Positions 25,165 through 33,280 of a stretch of DNA of 64,000 nucleotides are shown here, one piece after another. Position numbers and translations under genes: made by a program. How positions within the stretch are numbered: the stretch's first letter is position 1; the number at the start of each line of letters is the position of its first letter. Source of the stretch: Aurantiacibacter xanthus (lineage in GTDB: Bacteria; Pseudomonadota; Alphaproteobacteria; Sphingomonadales; Sphingomonadaceae); the NCBI RefSeq assembly GCF_003584015.1, contig NZ_QXFM01000066.1, positions 1 through 64,000 of the forward strand. Reading direction: 5' to 3'. Under the pieces are notes generated by a model that was given only the letters and a program-made list of their open reading frames with translations, had not been told where the DNA came from and searched no databases.

Positions 25165-25908
25165 CTAACTCGCCCAGCGGAATGCGCGTTCGAGCGCAGC
25201 GGGCACGTCCTCGGTGATCGGCTTGCCGTGGGCCATGGTCACGCGCACTACCGGCCAATCGAGCATCTTCGCCACTTGCACGCGCACCTCGTCCATCTTC
25301 GGGCGGAAGGTCATGCGCGCGTCAATCGGCAGGCTCCCGGTCGCCCCGGCCAGCTTGAGCGCCCAGCGCTGGAGCGGGTTGTTCACGCGCTCGGGCTCGA
25401 AGTTCTCGATCAGGTCGACCAGCACCAGCACCTGCGCCGCCTTCACGAAAAACACCGCCTCGCTGAAGCTGGTGCCGGGGACCAGCAGCCAGTCGATCTC
25501 GTCCGACCACGGGAAACGCGTGCCATCCTCGAGCTTGGTGTCGATCCGGAACGGGCGCTTGGCCTTCACGTCGAGATCCGGGACCGCAAGGCTCTGCGCC
25601 TCGGGATAGCGTTCGATCCAGTCGGCCATGAACCAGTAGTGGATCGAGTTGGGCGCCACCAACCAACGCACCTCGCCCAGCTTCTCGATAGCGGCGAACA
25701 GCGCCTCGTCAGGGGCGATGGGAGAGTGCAGCCACAGCCCGCCATCGGCGAGCCGGACCACGGTCATGCGGGTGGGAAAGGGCACCTTGAACGGCCCCAG
25801 GTCCATGCGGATTTCCGGCCCGTCGACGATCCACACGTTCTCGCCAAACGGTTTCGGCTCGTTAAGCGGCGCATATTCGACATAGGCGCCCTTGTGCTCG
25901 GTGCTCAT
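25165..25908 (-). CDS. DUF4336 domain protein
   Basis: A 247-residue soluble protein with the DUF4336 opening: PFGENVWIVDGP, then FPTRMTVVRLADGGLWLHSPIAP, then VAPNSIHYWFMADW. The family resembles the metallo-beta-lactamase fold but lacks its HxHxDH motif here, and its function is unknown. It is convergent with emrB across repeat copy 2. Confidence 0.85.
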   Translation of the reverse strand: MSTEHKGAYVEYAPLNEPKPFGENVWIVDGPEIRMDLGPFKVPFPTRMTVVRLADGGLWLHSPIAPDEALFAAIEKLGEVRWLVAPNSIHYWFMADWIERYPEAQSLAVPDLDVKAKRPFRIDTKLEDGTRFPWSDEIDWLLVPGTSFSEAVFFVKAAQVLVLVDLIENFEPERVNNPLQRWALKLAGATGSLPIDARMTFRPKMDEVRVQVAKMLDWPVVRVTMAHGKPITEDVPAALERAFRWAS

Positions 25909-26025
25909 CCGGTTCTCCTTCGCGACATATTGTTGCCGGTGCCTGTTGCACAGAAGGATTGCCAGACCAAGTCACCCGCCGCGCCGATGCTGGAAAGCCA
26001 GCGGCGCGGCGGGCGGTAAGCTGGA

Positions 26026-27051
26026 TCAGCCCTTCTTGAGCTGGGTGCGGCCGAGCAGCTCGGCGATCTGCACCGCGTTGAGCGCGGCGCCCTTGCGCAG
26101 GTTGTCCGACACGCACCAGATCTGCAGGCCGTTGTCGACGGTCGGGTCTTCGCGCACGCGGCTGACGAAGGTCGCATAGTCGCCCGCGCATTCGATCGGG
26201 GTCACGTATCCGCCATCCTCGCGCTTGTCGACGAGCATCACGCCCGGCGCCTCGCGCAGGATGTTCTGGGCCTGCTTGGCGCTGATCTCGTTCTCGAACT
26301 CGATATTGATCGATTCCGAATGGCCGACGAACACCGGCACGCGCACGCAGGTCGCCGCCATCTTGACCTTGGGATCGAGAATCTTCTTGGTCTCGACCAC
26401 CATCTTCCACTCTTCCTTGGTCGAGCCGTCATCCATGAACACGTCGATGTGCGGGATGACGTTGAAGGCGATCTGCTTGGTGAACTTGCGCGGCTCGACC
26501 GGATCGTTGACGAAGATTGCGCGGCTCTGTTCGAACAGTTCGTCCATGCCGTCCTTGCCCGCGCCGGAAACCGACTGGTAGGTGCTCACCACCACGCGCT
26601 TGATCTTGGCGGCATCGTGCAGCGGCTTGAGCGCCACCACCAGCTGCGCGGTCGAGCAGTTGGGATTGGCGATGATGTTCTTGTTCTTGTAGCCCTCGAT
26701 CGCATCCGGGTTCACCTCGGGCACGATCAGCGGCACGTCGGGGTCCATGCGGAACAGCGACGAATTGTCGATTACCACGCAGCCGGCTGCGGCGGCCTTG
26801 GGGGCATATTCCTTGGTCGGGCCCGAGCCTGCCGCGAACAGCGCGATATCCCAGCCGGTGAAGTCGAAGTGTTCGAGGTTCTTGCACTTGAGCATCTTGC
26901 CGGTGTCGCCGAACTCGATCTCGGTGCCCTGGCTGCGCGAAGAGGCAACTGCGGCAATCTCGTCGATCGGAAACTCGCGCTCTGCAAGAATGGCGAGCAT
27001 CTCACGCCCGACATTGCCCGTCGCTCCGACCACAACCACACGATAACCCAT
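26026..27051 (-). CDS. asd: Aspartate-semialdehyde dehydrogenase
   Basis: A 341-residue enzyme: NADP-binding VVVGATGNVGREML at the N-terminus, catalytic Cys in ANPNCSTAQ, and the conserved VSGAGKDGMDEL region. It makes L-aspartate 4-semialdehyde for Lys/DAP, Thr and Met synthesis. The start is the ATG at 27051 (GGAAG a few bases upstream). The frame stays open upstream through repeat copy 3, but that extension is the translated repeat and not protein. It stands alone. Confidence 0.97.
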   Translation of the reverse strand: MGYRVVVVGATGNVGREMLAILAEREFPIDEIAAVASSRSQGTEIEFGDTGKMLKCKNLEHFDFTGWDIALFAAGSGPTKEYAPKAAAAGCVVIDNSSLFRMDPDVPLIVPEVNPDAIEGYKNKNIIANPNCSTAQLVVALKPLHDAAKIKRVVVSTYQSVSGAGKDGMDELFEQSRAIFVNDPVEPRKFTKQIAFNVIPHIDVFMDDGSTKEEWKMVVETKKILDPKVKMAATCVRVPVFVGHSESINIEFENEISAKQAQNILREAPGVMLVDKREDGGYVTPIECAGDYATFVSRVREDPTVDNGLQIWCVSDNLRKGAALNAVQIAELLGRTQLKKG

Positions 27052-27131
27052 TCTTCCATTCCCTTCATTGTCGGCCGATCCTTGCCGGATGCGGCCTGTA
27101 AAATTCGTTGCCTGGGGCCAGAGTCTGACGA

Positions 27132-27263
27132 CATTACCCTGATCCAGCTTGCTCCCCTCCCCTTGGGGAGGGGCTGGGGGTGGGGGCTGGACGCTGCTTG
27201 GCGCAGAACCCCCATCCCAACCCTTCCCCAAGGGGAAGGGCTTTGCGGATCGATGCTATGTCA
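27132..27263 (-). repeat. Double-hairpin GC-rich element, copy 3 (inverted)
   Basis: Reverse orientation copy: read on the minus strand it runs GACATAGCAT, CGCAAAG, hairpin 1, paired arms, hairpin 2, GAGCAAGCTGGATCAGGGTAATG. Unlike the other copies it lies between two genes on the same strand: after the permease stop and 80 bp before asd. It should be in the asd upstream region and could affect read-through. Confidence 0.92.
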
Positions 27264-27270
27264 TACCGCT

Positions 27271-28491
27271 CTAAACCACCCCCGTGAGATAGCCGACCAG
27301 CATAACCGCGCCTGCCAGCGCACCGATCAGCCCAACGCTCGCCACGACGCGGCTACCCGCCTGCCGGTGGATCGCGATCCAGTTGACCAGCGCGAAGATC
27401 AGCAGAAAAACGAAGCTCGCCCCTTCGACCAGTTGCTCGATCCCGCCGACCAGCACGAAGACGCCCGCCACCGCCGAAATCAGCACCGTGCCCGCCCACG
27501 GGACGTTGTGCCCGTCGCGCTGGCCAAACAGCGCTGGCATCTCCCCATCCTCGGCGGCCTGCGCCGCCAGCCGCGCGGTGGCGAAAACCGTGGCGTTGAT
27601 GGCCGAGCCCGCCGAGAAGGTCGCCGCCACCGACACTGCGATAAAACCCGCCAGCCCCAGCGCCTCGCGCCCGGCAATGGCCAGCGCCACTTCCTCGTGC
27701 GCGACGATCTGGTCGGCCCCGGCCAGCATCCCCGCCCCCAGCGCCACCACGATATAGGTCACCGTGGTCATCGCGATGGCGAGCGGCATGGCAATGCGGA
27801 TCGTGCGCGCAGGGTTCCGCATTTCGTCGTAGTCGTAGCTCAGGAGCTGGAAGCCTTCGTAGGCCATGAACACCACACCCATGCCCACCACCGCATGGCC
27901 CAGCCCCACCGGCTGCCCCGCTTCCAGCATCAGCTTTTCGGGGGCCCAGTGCCACAGCCCGAGAAAGGCCAGCCCGAGCAGAATCACGAGCTTCCCGCTC
28001 ACCGCGATCAGTTCGAACATCGTCGATTCGCTCGCGCCCCACAGGTTCAGCCCCGCCAGCAGCGCTATCGCTCCCAGCGCGCAGGCCAGGGCCACCCAGT
28101 GCGGCGCACCGAAGGCATTGGCGGCATAGGACCCGAAGGTCACCGCATAGACCGCCACGGTAAGCGTATAGCCCGCCACCAGCACCCAGGCGACCGCCGT
28201 CGCCGAGCGCCGCCAGCCCAGCGCGCGCAGATAGGCATAGGAACCGCCGGGCTCGCCGATCTGGCGGGTCAGCGCCGAATAGGAATGGCCCGAGGCGAGC
28301 GCGACGATCCCGCCGAGCAGGAAGCTCACCCAGGCCCAGTGCCCCGCGACCGAGATCACCACCCCGAGAGTGGAGAAAATCCCGCCGCCTATCATCCCGC
28401 CGACCGCCATGGCCCATGCCCCGCCCACGCCCAGCGCACGGCGCTGGACGGGCGCAGGTGAGCCCGCAGACTGAGGGGAAGTCGACGACAT
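27271..28491 (-). CDS. APC superfamily amino-acid permease
   Basis: A 406-residue transporter with about twelve hydrophobic segments. The first helix has GGMIGGGIFSTLGVV, the APC substrate-binding break, and the second region has IGEPGGSYAYLRA. It probably imports or exchanges an amino acid by proton or antiport coupling; the substrate is unknown. I start at the ATG at 28491; the frame runs upstream through the rplS terminator and is not credible there. Located just after that terminator, it needs its own promoter or read-through. Confidence 0.9.
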   Translation of the reverse strand: MSSTSPQSAGSPAPVQRRALGVGGAWAMAVGGMIGGGIFSTLGVVISVAGHWAWVSFLLGGIVALASGHSYSALTRQIGEPGGSYAYLRALGWRRSATAVAWVLVAGYTLTVAVYAVTFGSYAANAFGAPHWVALACALGAIALLAGLNLWGASESTMFELIAVSGKLVILLGLAFLGLWHWAPEKLMLEAGQPVGLGHAVVGMGVVFMAYEGFQLLSYDYDEMRNPARTIRIAMPLAIAMTTVTYIVVALGAGMLAGADQIVAHEEVALAIAGREALGLAGFIAVSVAATFSAGSAINATVFATARLAAQAAEDGEMPALFGQRDGHNVPWAGTVLISAVAGVFVLVGGIEQLVEGASFVFLLIFALVNWIAIHRQAGSRVVASVGLIGALAGAVMLVGYLTGVV

Positions 28492-28510
28492 TACAAACCT
28501 TGAAAGACGC

Positions 28511-28556
28511 AAAACGAAAAGGGGCGCCCTGACCGATCCTGCCAGGGCGCCCCTTC
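28511..28556 (-). terminator. Intrinsic terminator after rplS
   Basis: A perfect 11-bp stem, ggggcgccctg / cagggcgcccc (28521-28531 and 28543-28553), with an 11-nt loop. On the minus strand it is followed by TTTTCGTTTT. It lies 32 bp past the rplS stop and closes the ffh/rpsP operon. Confidence 0.92.
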
Positions 28557-28588
28557 GTCGAACTTGGGTGATTTTCGGAAGGACGGCC

Positions 28589-28960
28589 TTACTGGCCGAC
28601 ATTCTCCCGACGCTCGGCGATGCGGGCGCGCTTGCCGGTACGGCCGCGCAGATAGTAGAGTTTGGCCCGCCGCACGATACCGCGACGGACCACGGTAATC
28701 GAATCGATGTTGGGGCTGTAGAGCGGGAACACACGCTCCACGCCTTCGCCGAAGCTGAGCTTGCGGACGGTGAAATTCGAGTTGATCGAACGGTTCGAAC
28801 GGGCGATCACGACGCCTTCGAAGTTCTGCACGCGGCTGCGCGTGCCTTCGACAACCTTCACGCCGACACGCACAGTGTCACCAGCGCGGAATGCGGGGAT
28901 TTCTTTCCCCTCGGTGAGAGCGGCAATCTGTTCCGCTTCCAGTTGCTGAATAAGACCCAT
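28589..28960 (-). CDS. rplS: 50S ribosomal protein L19
   Basis: A 123-residue bL19: [26 protein letters not shown], then [17 protein letters not shown], and a basic end [10 protein letters not shown]. It lies at the subunit interface. AAGGA precedes the ATG at 28960. It is the last gene of rpsP-rimM-(membrane protein)-trmD-rplS, 4 bp after trmD, and is followed by an intrinsic terminator. Confidence 0.98.
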   Translation of the reverse strand: MGLIQQLEAEQIAALTEGKEIPAFRAGDTVRVGVKVVEGTRSRVQNFEGVVIARSNRSINSNFTVRKLSFGEGVERVFPLYSPNIDSITVVRRGIVRRAKLYYLRGRTGKRARIAERRENVGQ

Positions 28961-28964
28961 GGTC

Positions 28965-29798
28965 TCAATCCTTCTGTTCACGCCGCGCACCAGAGGCAGA
29001 CAGACCCGGATCGCCCCCATGGCGTTCCCAAAGGTCCGGCCTGCGTAGCCGTGTGGTCTCTTCGGCCATGTGCTTTCGCCATGCCTCGATCTTCGCATGA
29101 TCCCCCGATCGCAGCACTTCAGGGATCGTGCGCCCTTCCCATTCATAAGGTCGGGTATACTGCGGATATTCGAGAAGGCCGCTTTCGAAGCTCTCGTCAT
29201 CCCCGCTAGAAGGCGCGCCCATTACGCCGGGAAGCAGGCGAATGCAAGCATCGAGTATGGCGATGGCGGCAGTTTCTCCGCCCGACAGCACGATGTCGGC
29301 AAGGCTCACCTCCTCGATGGCGGGACGGGCCTCGAACAGGCGCTCGTCAAAACCCTCGAACCGGCCGCACAGGATGGTGACACCGGGGCCCTGCGCGATG
29401 GCGCGGATGCGCTCCTGCGTGATCGGTTTGCCGCGCGGCGTCATGGCGAGGATGGGGATGGCCCCCGTTTGTCCTGAGCTTGTCGAAGGGCTGTCTTTCT
29501 CTCCTGGCGCTGAACCAGAAAGTAAGGGCGATGCTTCGACAAGCTCAGCATGAGCGGATCTGGGTGGATGAATTGAGTCCAACGCCCGCGCCAATACATC
29601 GGCCTTCAGCACCATGCCCGCCCCGCCGCCCGCGGGCGTGTCATCGACGGTGCGGTGCTTGTCCTCGGCAAAATCGCGGATCTGCACCGTGCGGCAGGTC
29701 CAGTCGCCGCGCTCCAGCGCGCGCCCGGCCAGCGACAGCCCGAGCGGGCCGGGAAACATGTCCGGGTACAGCGTGAGGACGGTGGCGGCGAAGGTCAT
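28965..29798 (-). CDS. trmD: tRNA (guanine-37-N1)-methyltransferase, with repeat-derived insert
   Basis: The SPOUT methyltransferase of m1G37. Recognised by [31 protein letters not shown] (active-site Asp region), [19 protein letters not shown] and DIVLSGGE. At 277 residues it is longer than usual because residues ~81-111 are encoded by an inserted 93-bp paired palindrome (93 = 31 codons, so frame is kept). The insert reads AHAELVEAS ... SPSTSSGQ, the translation of the palindrome, between the helix ALDSI and the [11 protein letters not shown] strand. All motifs either side are intact, so the enzyme is probably active with an extra loop. Confidence 0.96.
   Translation of the reverse strand: MTFAATVLTLYPDMFPGPLGLSLAGRALERGDWTCRTVQIRDFAEDKHRTVDDTPAGGGAGMVLKADVLARALDSIHPPRSAHAELVEASPLLSGSAPGEKDSPSTSSGQTGAIPILAMTPRGKPITQERIRAIAQGPGVTILCGRFEGFDERLFEARPAIEEVSLADIVLSGGETAAIAILDACIRLLPGVMGAPSSGDDESFESGLLEYPQYTRPYEWEGRTIPEVLRSGDHAKIEAWRKHMAEETTRLRRPDLWERHGGDPGLSASGARREQKD
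29465..29557. repeat. 93-bp paired palindrome (BIME-like) inside trmD
   Basis: Inverted pair of CTTCGACAAGCTCAGG units: ccgtttgtcctgagcttg... at 29465-29490 and cttcgacaagctcagcatga... at 29534-29557, with a 43-bp spacer. It has the same length and a recognisably similar spacer to the element between rimM and rpsP (30642-30734). It inserts 31 codons in trmD without a stop. Confidence 0.92.
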
Positions 29799-29803
29799 GC
29801 GGC

Positions 29804-30109
29804 TTACTCGAAGATATCGGGCCGGGGCCGCGCCGGAGCTTCGAACTTGCGCGAAACCAGAAAGGCCACGGGCAGAGCCACGAAGATGTAGAGCACGAAA
29901 TAGGCCACCAGCAGCACGGTGAGCATGCCAAAGCCAAACGCGGCGCCTCCCAGCAGCGGCACCAGCATCGGCAGGATCGCCCCGCCCATGGCCGCCAGAG
30001 CCGCCCGGCGCAGCGCGCTCGTCTCGCGCATGTGCCGCGAGAGCGCAAAGGCAAAGGCCGCGCTCAGCGCCGCCACGAAGACGGTCAGGGCCAGAATTCC
30101 GGTTAGCAT
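29804..30109 (-). CDS. Small integral membrane protein in the rimM-trmD gap
   Basis: A 101-residue protein with three hydrophobic segments (about residues 5-22, 43-63 and 65-85) and a short polar C-terminus ending PDIFE. GGAGG lies 6 nt before the ATG at 30109 and is inside the end of rimM; rimM's stop overlaps this leader, suggesting coupled translation. An upstream TTG at 30124 is rejected because it lacks that spacing. I do not recognise the family. Its place inside a ribosome-maturation operon is unusual and suggests a hitch-hiker or an unknown linked role. Confidence 0.75.
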   Translation of the reverse strand: MLTGILALTVFVAALSAAFAFALSRHMRETSALRRAALAAMGGAILPMLVPLLGGAAFGFGMLTVLLVAYFVLYIFVALPVAFLVSRKFEAPARPRPDIFE

Positions 30110-30110
30110 A

Positions 30111-30641
30111 TCAATCCTCCGCAAAGTCGGCGGAGATTACCATGCCTGTCGCATCCCACGAAAGCACCGCTTCGGGCAGCATCGGCACCATAAAGCGCTG
30201 CGGCTTTTTGCCCTCTTCGGCGGGGCGCTCGATCTCGATGATGTCGCTGGCGCCAAAATTCTCGACCGCGATCACGCGGCCCAGTGCTTCGCCGGTGTCA
30301 GAGACGGCGGGCAGGCCGATCAGGTCGGCGTGATAGTATTCGCCCTCGGCCAGCGGCGGCAGGGCCTCGCGCGGCACGGCCAGCACGGTGCCGCGCAGTT
30401 TCTCGGCATCGGTGCGGCTGGTCACTTCGGCAAAGCGGGCGATCGCCCCGCCCTTGCCGTCGTCGCGCAGTTTGGCGAGCGTGAGTGCGCCTTCGTTGAA
30501 GGACTTGTGTTGTTTGAGCGAGGGCAGCCCCTCGCCGAACAGTTTCAGGCGGACCTCGCCCGTTACGCCGTGCGCGCCGGCAATGGCGGCAAGGGTGATG
30601 GTCTGGGCCTGGTTTTCGGGCACTTGTCTAGGTTCCAACAT
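30111..30641 (-). CDS. rimM: Ribosome maturation factor RimM
   Basis: A 176-residue protein. The N-terminal RimM domain has LAAIAGAHGVTGEVRLKLF; the C-terminal PRC-barrel has LPPLAEGEYYHADLIGLP, then IPMLPEAV-like VPMLPEAVLSWD. It binds S19 and helps assemble the 30S head. It stands second in rpsP-rimM-trmD, after a 103-bp gap filled by a paired palindrome. Its end overlaps the leader of the next gene. Confidence 0.97.
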   Translation of the reverse strand: MLEPRQVPENQAQTITLAAIAGAHGVTGEVRLKLFGEGLPSLKQHKSFNEGALTLAKLRDDGKGGAIARFAEVTSRTDAEKLRGTVLAVPREALPPLAEGEYYHADLIGLPAVSDTGEALGRVIAVENFGASDIIEIERPAEEGKKPQRFMVPMLPEAVLSWDATGMVISADFAED

Positions 30642-30734
30642 CCGCTCGCCCTGAGCCTGTCGAAGGGCCGTTCCTCACTTTCCGCGTAGTGCGAGAAGGG
30701 AAAGGCAATCCTTCGACAAGCTCAGGATGATCGG
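30642..30734. repeat. 93-bp paired palindrome between rpsP and rimM
   Basis: Inverted pair: ccgctcgccctgagcctg... (30642-30667) and ccttcgacaagctcaggatg... (30710-30734). It fills the rpsP-rimM gap almost completely (10 bp from the rpsP end, immediately before the rimM ATG on the sense strand). A hairpin here could tune rimM translation or protect the rpsP message. Confidence 0.92.
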
Positions 30735-30744
30735 TTTTCGGAAA

Positions 30745-31212
30745 TCAGCCTTCCGAAGCTTCTTCGGCAGCCGGAGCTTCCTCAGCAGCAGCTTCCTCGG
30801 CCGGAGCCTCTTCAGCCGGAGCGGCAGCAGCGGCCTTGGCCTCTTCCTCGGCAGCCTTGGCGGCTTCCTCGGCGGCAGCGATCTTCGCGGCCTTCTCTTC
30901 AGCGCGTTCCTTGGCGTTTTCGCCCGGCTCACCCTTCTTCGGGTTGTTCCTGGCTTCGCGCTCAAGGATGCCCGCCTTGTCGAGGAAGCGGTGCACGCGG
31001 TCGGTCGGCTGGGCGCCAACGCCGAGCCAGTAACGGATGCGGTCCTCGATCAGACGCACGCGGTTCTCGTCTTCCTTGCCGAGCAGCGGGTTGTAGGTGC
31101 CGACCTGCTCGAGGAACTTGCCGTCACGGGCACGGCGGCTGTCGGCCACCACGATGCGATAGTACGGACGCTTCTTGGCGCCACCACGGGCGAGCCGGAT
31201 TGCAATTGCCAT
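30745..31212 (-). CDS. rpsP: 30S ribosomal protein S16 with long Ala/Glu tail
   Basis: The first ~85 residues are ordinary bS16 ([27 protein letters not shown], then [21 protein letters not shown]). The protein is 155 residues; the last ~65 form a charged, low-complexity tail of Ala, Glu and Lys ([20 protein letters not shown] and [16 protein letters not shown]). Such tails are known in alphaproteobacterial S16. The tail should be helical or disordered and is not expected to fold in the ribosome. Confidence 0.97.
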   Translation of the reverse strand: MAIAIRLARGGAKKRPYYRIVVADSRRARDGKFLEQVGTYNPLLGKEDENRVRLIEDRIRYWLGVGAQPTDRVHRFLDKAGILEREARNNPKKGEPGENAKERAEEKAAKIAAAEEAAKAAEEEAKAAAAAPAEEAPAEEAAAEEAPAAEEASEG

Positions 31213-31245
31213 TGTAGATTACCTTTCTGAATTAAATTTCTGAAA

Positions 31246-32706
31246 TCACTTCTTGTTCATCAAATTCGCAATGTCGGGCGGGAGGCCGCCAGCGCCGCCT
31301 CCTCCGCCGCCGAGCAATCCGCCCAGCCCGCCGCCGCCTGCTCCACCGCCACCGGCGCCGAACATGGCCGCAAGGCCCTTGAGCCCGCCCATCTTCCGGA
31401 TCTGCTTCATCGCGCGGCCCATTTCCTGGTGCATCTTGAGGATCTTGTTGACCTCCTGCACCGAGGTGCCCGAGCCCGCCGCCACGCGCTTCTTGCGCTT
31501 GGCGTTAAGCAGTTCGGGGCGCTCACGCTCCTTCGGCGTCATCGAGCCGATGATCGCGTCCATATGGACCAGCACCTTGTCGTCGACGCCCGAGGCCTGC
31601 ATCGCGGCCTTGGCCTTCTTCATGCCCGGCATCATGCCCGCGAGCATGCCGAGGCCGCCCATGTTCTGCATCTGCTTCAGCTGCATGCGAAGGTCGTTCA
31701 GGTCGAACTTGCCCTTCATCATGCGGTTGGCGAGTTCCTCGGCCTCTTCGGCCTTGATCGTCTCGGCGGCCTTTTCGACCAGCGACACCACATCGCCCAT
31801 GCCGAGGATGCGGTCGGCCATGCGCGCGGGGTGGAACAGCTCGATCTGGTCGAGCTTCTCGCCGGTACCGGCAAACTTGATCGGCTTGCCGGTGACAGCG
31901 CGCATCGACAGCGCCGCACCGCCGCGCGCATCGCCGTCCATGCGGGTGAGCACCACGCCGGTGAGCGGCACTTCGCTGGAGAACGACTGCGCGACGTTGA
32001 CCGCGTCCTGACCGGTGAGCGAATCGACCACCAGCAGCACTTCGGCAGGCGTCGCCACCGAGGCGACGGCCTTCATCTCGGCCATCAGCGCTTCGTCGAC
32101 ATGGAGGCGGCCCGCAGTATCGAGCAGCAGCACGTCGACGTTCTGCAATTTCGCCGATTCGAGCGCGCGGCGGGCGATGTCGACCGGCTGCTGGCCGGCG
32201 ATGATCGGCAGCGTCGCCACCTCGACCTGCTCGCCGAGCACCTTGAGCTGTTCCTGCGCCGCCGGACGGTTGACGTCGAGCGAGGCCATCAGGGCCTTCT
32301 TGCCCATCTTCGTCTTGATCAGGCGGGCGATCTTGGCGGTGCTGGTGGTCTTGCCCGAGCCCTGCAGGCCGACCATCATGATGACGGCGGGCGGGCGCAC
32401 ATCGAGGTTGAGCGGAACGGCCTCGCCGCGCTCGGTGTCGCCGCCACCGAGCATCGCCACCAGCTCGTCGTTGACGATCTTGATGACCTGCTGGCCGGGG
32501 GTGACCGACTTGAGGACTTCCTGACCGACCGCGCGCTGGGTGACCTTGTCGATAAAGTCGCGCGCGACGGGCAGCGCCACGTCGGCTTCGAGCAGGGCCA
32601 CACGGACCTCGCGCATGGCATCGCGCACGTCCTGTTCGGACAGCGCCCCGCGCCCGCGCAGGCGATCAAAGACACCGTTCAACCGATCGGACAGCGTATC
32701 GAACAT
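31246..32706 (-). CDS. ffh: Signal recognition particle protein Ffh
   Basis: A 486-residue SRP54 GTPase: N domain at the start (MFDTLSDRLNGVFDRLRGRG), G domain with P-loop GLQGSGKTTSTAKIA, LLDTAGRLHVD and TRMDGDARGG, and a Met-rich M domain (MQNMGGLGMLAGMMPGMKK) for signal sequences, followed by a Gly-rich tail. ATG at 32706 is chosen; a GTG three codons upstream is possible and has AAGG at a better distance. It heads the rpsP operon, 33 bp upstream of rpsP. Confidence 0.97.
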   Translation of the reverse strand: MFDTLSDRLNGVFDRLRGRGALSEQDVRDAMREVRVALLEADVALPVARDFIDKVTQRAVGQEVLKSVTPGQQVIKIVNDELVAMLGGGDTERGEAVPLNLDVRPPAVIMMVGLQGSGKTTSTAKIARLIKTKMGKKALMASLDVNRPAAQEQLKVLGEQVEVATLPIIAGQQPVDIARRALESAKLQNVDVLLLDTAGRLHVDEALMAEMKAVASVATPAEVLLVVDSLTGQDAVNVAQSFSSEVPLTGVVLTRMDGDARGGAALSMRAVTGKPIKFAGTGEKLDQIELFHPARMADRILGMGDVVSLVEKAAETIKAEEAEELANRMMKGKFDLNDLRMQLKQMQNMGGLGMLAGMMPGMKKAKAAMQASGVDDKVLVHMDAIIGSMTPKERERPELLNAKRKKRVAAGSGTSVQEVNKILKMHQEMGRAMKQIRKMGGLKGLAAMFGAGGGGAGGGGLGGLLGGGGGGAGGLPPDIANLMNKK

Positions 32707-32816
32707 GCGCGTCACAACTCCACCTTGTGCGCCTGACAGGTGCCAAACGCGAAAAACGCCGGCGGACGAAACCTCGTCGGCCAGCGTGGGGCGAACCCCT
32801 ATGAACCCAAACTAGT

Positions 32817-32880
32817 CCGGGTATGTCGATACAGGGCCGCGCAGAGATTTAATCGGGCCACCCGGTATCGACATAGCCGG
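32817..32880. other. 16-bp inverted repeat downstream of tRNA-Ala
   Basis: Two arms, ccgggtatgtcgatac (32817-32832) and gtatcgacatagccgg (32865-32880), complementary but for one base, separated by 32 bp. It lies between the tRNA-Ala 3' end and the ffh promoter region. It could form a stem after the tRNA (termination or 3' processing) or be a pair of operator half-sites sharing the core TATGTCGATA. There is no T-run. Confidence 0.5.
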
Positions 32881-32894
32881 GGAAGGAAGGTGAA

Positions 32895-32970
32895 TGGTGG
32901 AGCCTAGCGGGATCGAACCGCTGACCTCAACACTGCCAGTGTTGCGCTCTCCCAGCTGAGCTAAGGCCCC
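32895..32970 (-). tRNA. tRNA-Ala (anticodon GGC)
   Basis: A 76-nt cloverleaf on the minus strand: acceptor GGGGCCT pairing with AGGCTCC, including the G3-T70 wobble that is the alanine identity element; D arm TAGCTCAGCTGGGAGAGC; anticodon loop CTGGCAG giving GGC; T arm GTTCGATCC; CCA encoded at the 3' end. It sits alone upstream of ffh and next to the FYDLN protein gene. Confidence 0.97.
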
Positions 32971-33280
32971 GTTCCATTCAAAGTCCCGGTCACTGGGTGC
33001 GTCCGGGAGGCAGCCCTCTAGAAGGGTGCCGAAGATTGCGCAAGAGGGTTTTTTGCGTTTTGTTTCGTCCCGGAGAAAAAGTTTGCCTCACTCCCCCGGG
33101 AAGAAGCCCGACCCCGGACCAAGTCCGGGGTGACGAGCATATTGGAGCAGCCGAACCCAACACTCCGAGCGAAGCGAAGGCGAGGCCGACTGGCCGCCCG
33201 CAGCTGCCCCGCACCCCGGACTTGATCCGGGGGGAGGGAACAGCAGCGAGGACGCAGCCCCGGATGGGGCTGCGCAAAAC
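32971..33280. other. Intergenic region with two CCCCGGAC palindromes
   Basis: About 310 bp between tRNA-Ala and the FYDLN protein gene. It contains two inexact palindromes of another family: accccggaccaagtccgggg (33111-33131) and accccggacttgatccgggg (33213-33232), about 100 bp apart. No supported gene. One of them may end the FYDLN gene transcript; neither has a T-run. Confidence 0.7.
33111..33232. repeat. Pair of CCCCGGAC-type palindromes
   Basis: CCCCGGAC...GTCCGGGG at 33111-33131 and CCCCGGACTTGATCCGGGG at 33213-33232. Elements of this kind are common between genes in alphaproteobacteria. They differ from the CTTCGACAAGCTCAGG and the double-hairpin families elsewhere in the window. Confidence 0.75.

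Noticed and set aside
27051-27231. A 60-residue N-terminal extension of asd
   Set aside because: It is the translation of repeat copy 3; the enzyme's nucleotide-binding motif starts right after the ATG at 27051.
26320-28461. A 713-codon plus-strand frame across asd and the permease
   Set aside because: It runs through a repeat element and two genes with clear families on the other strand.
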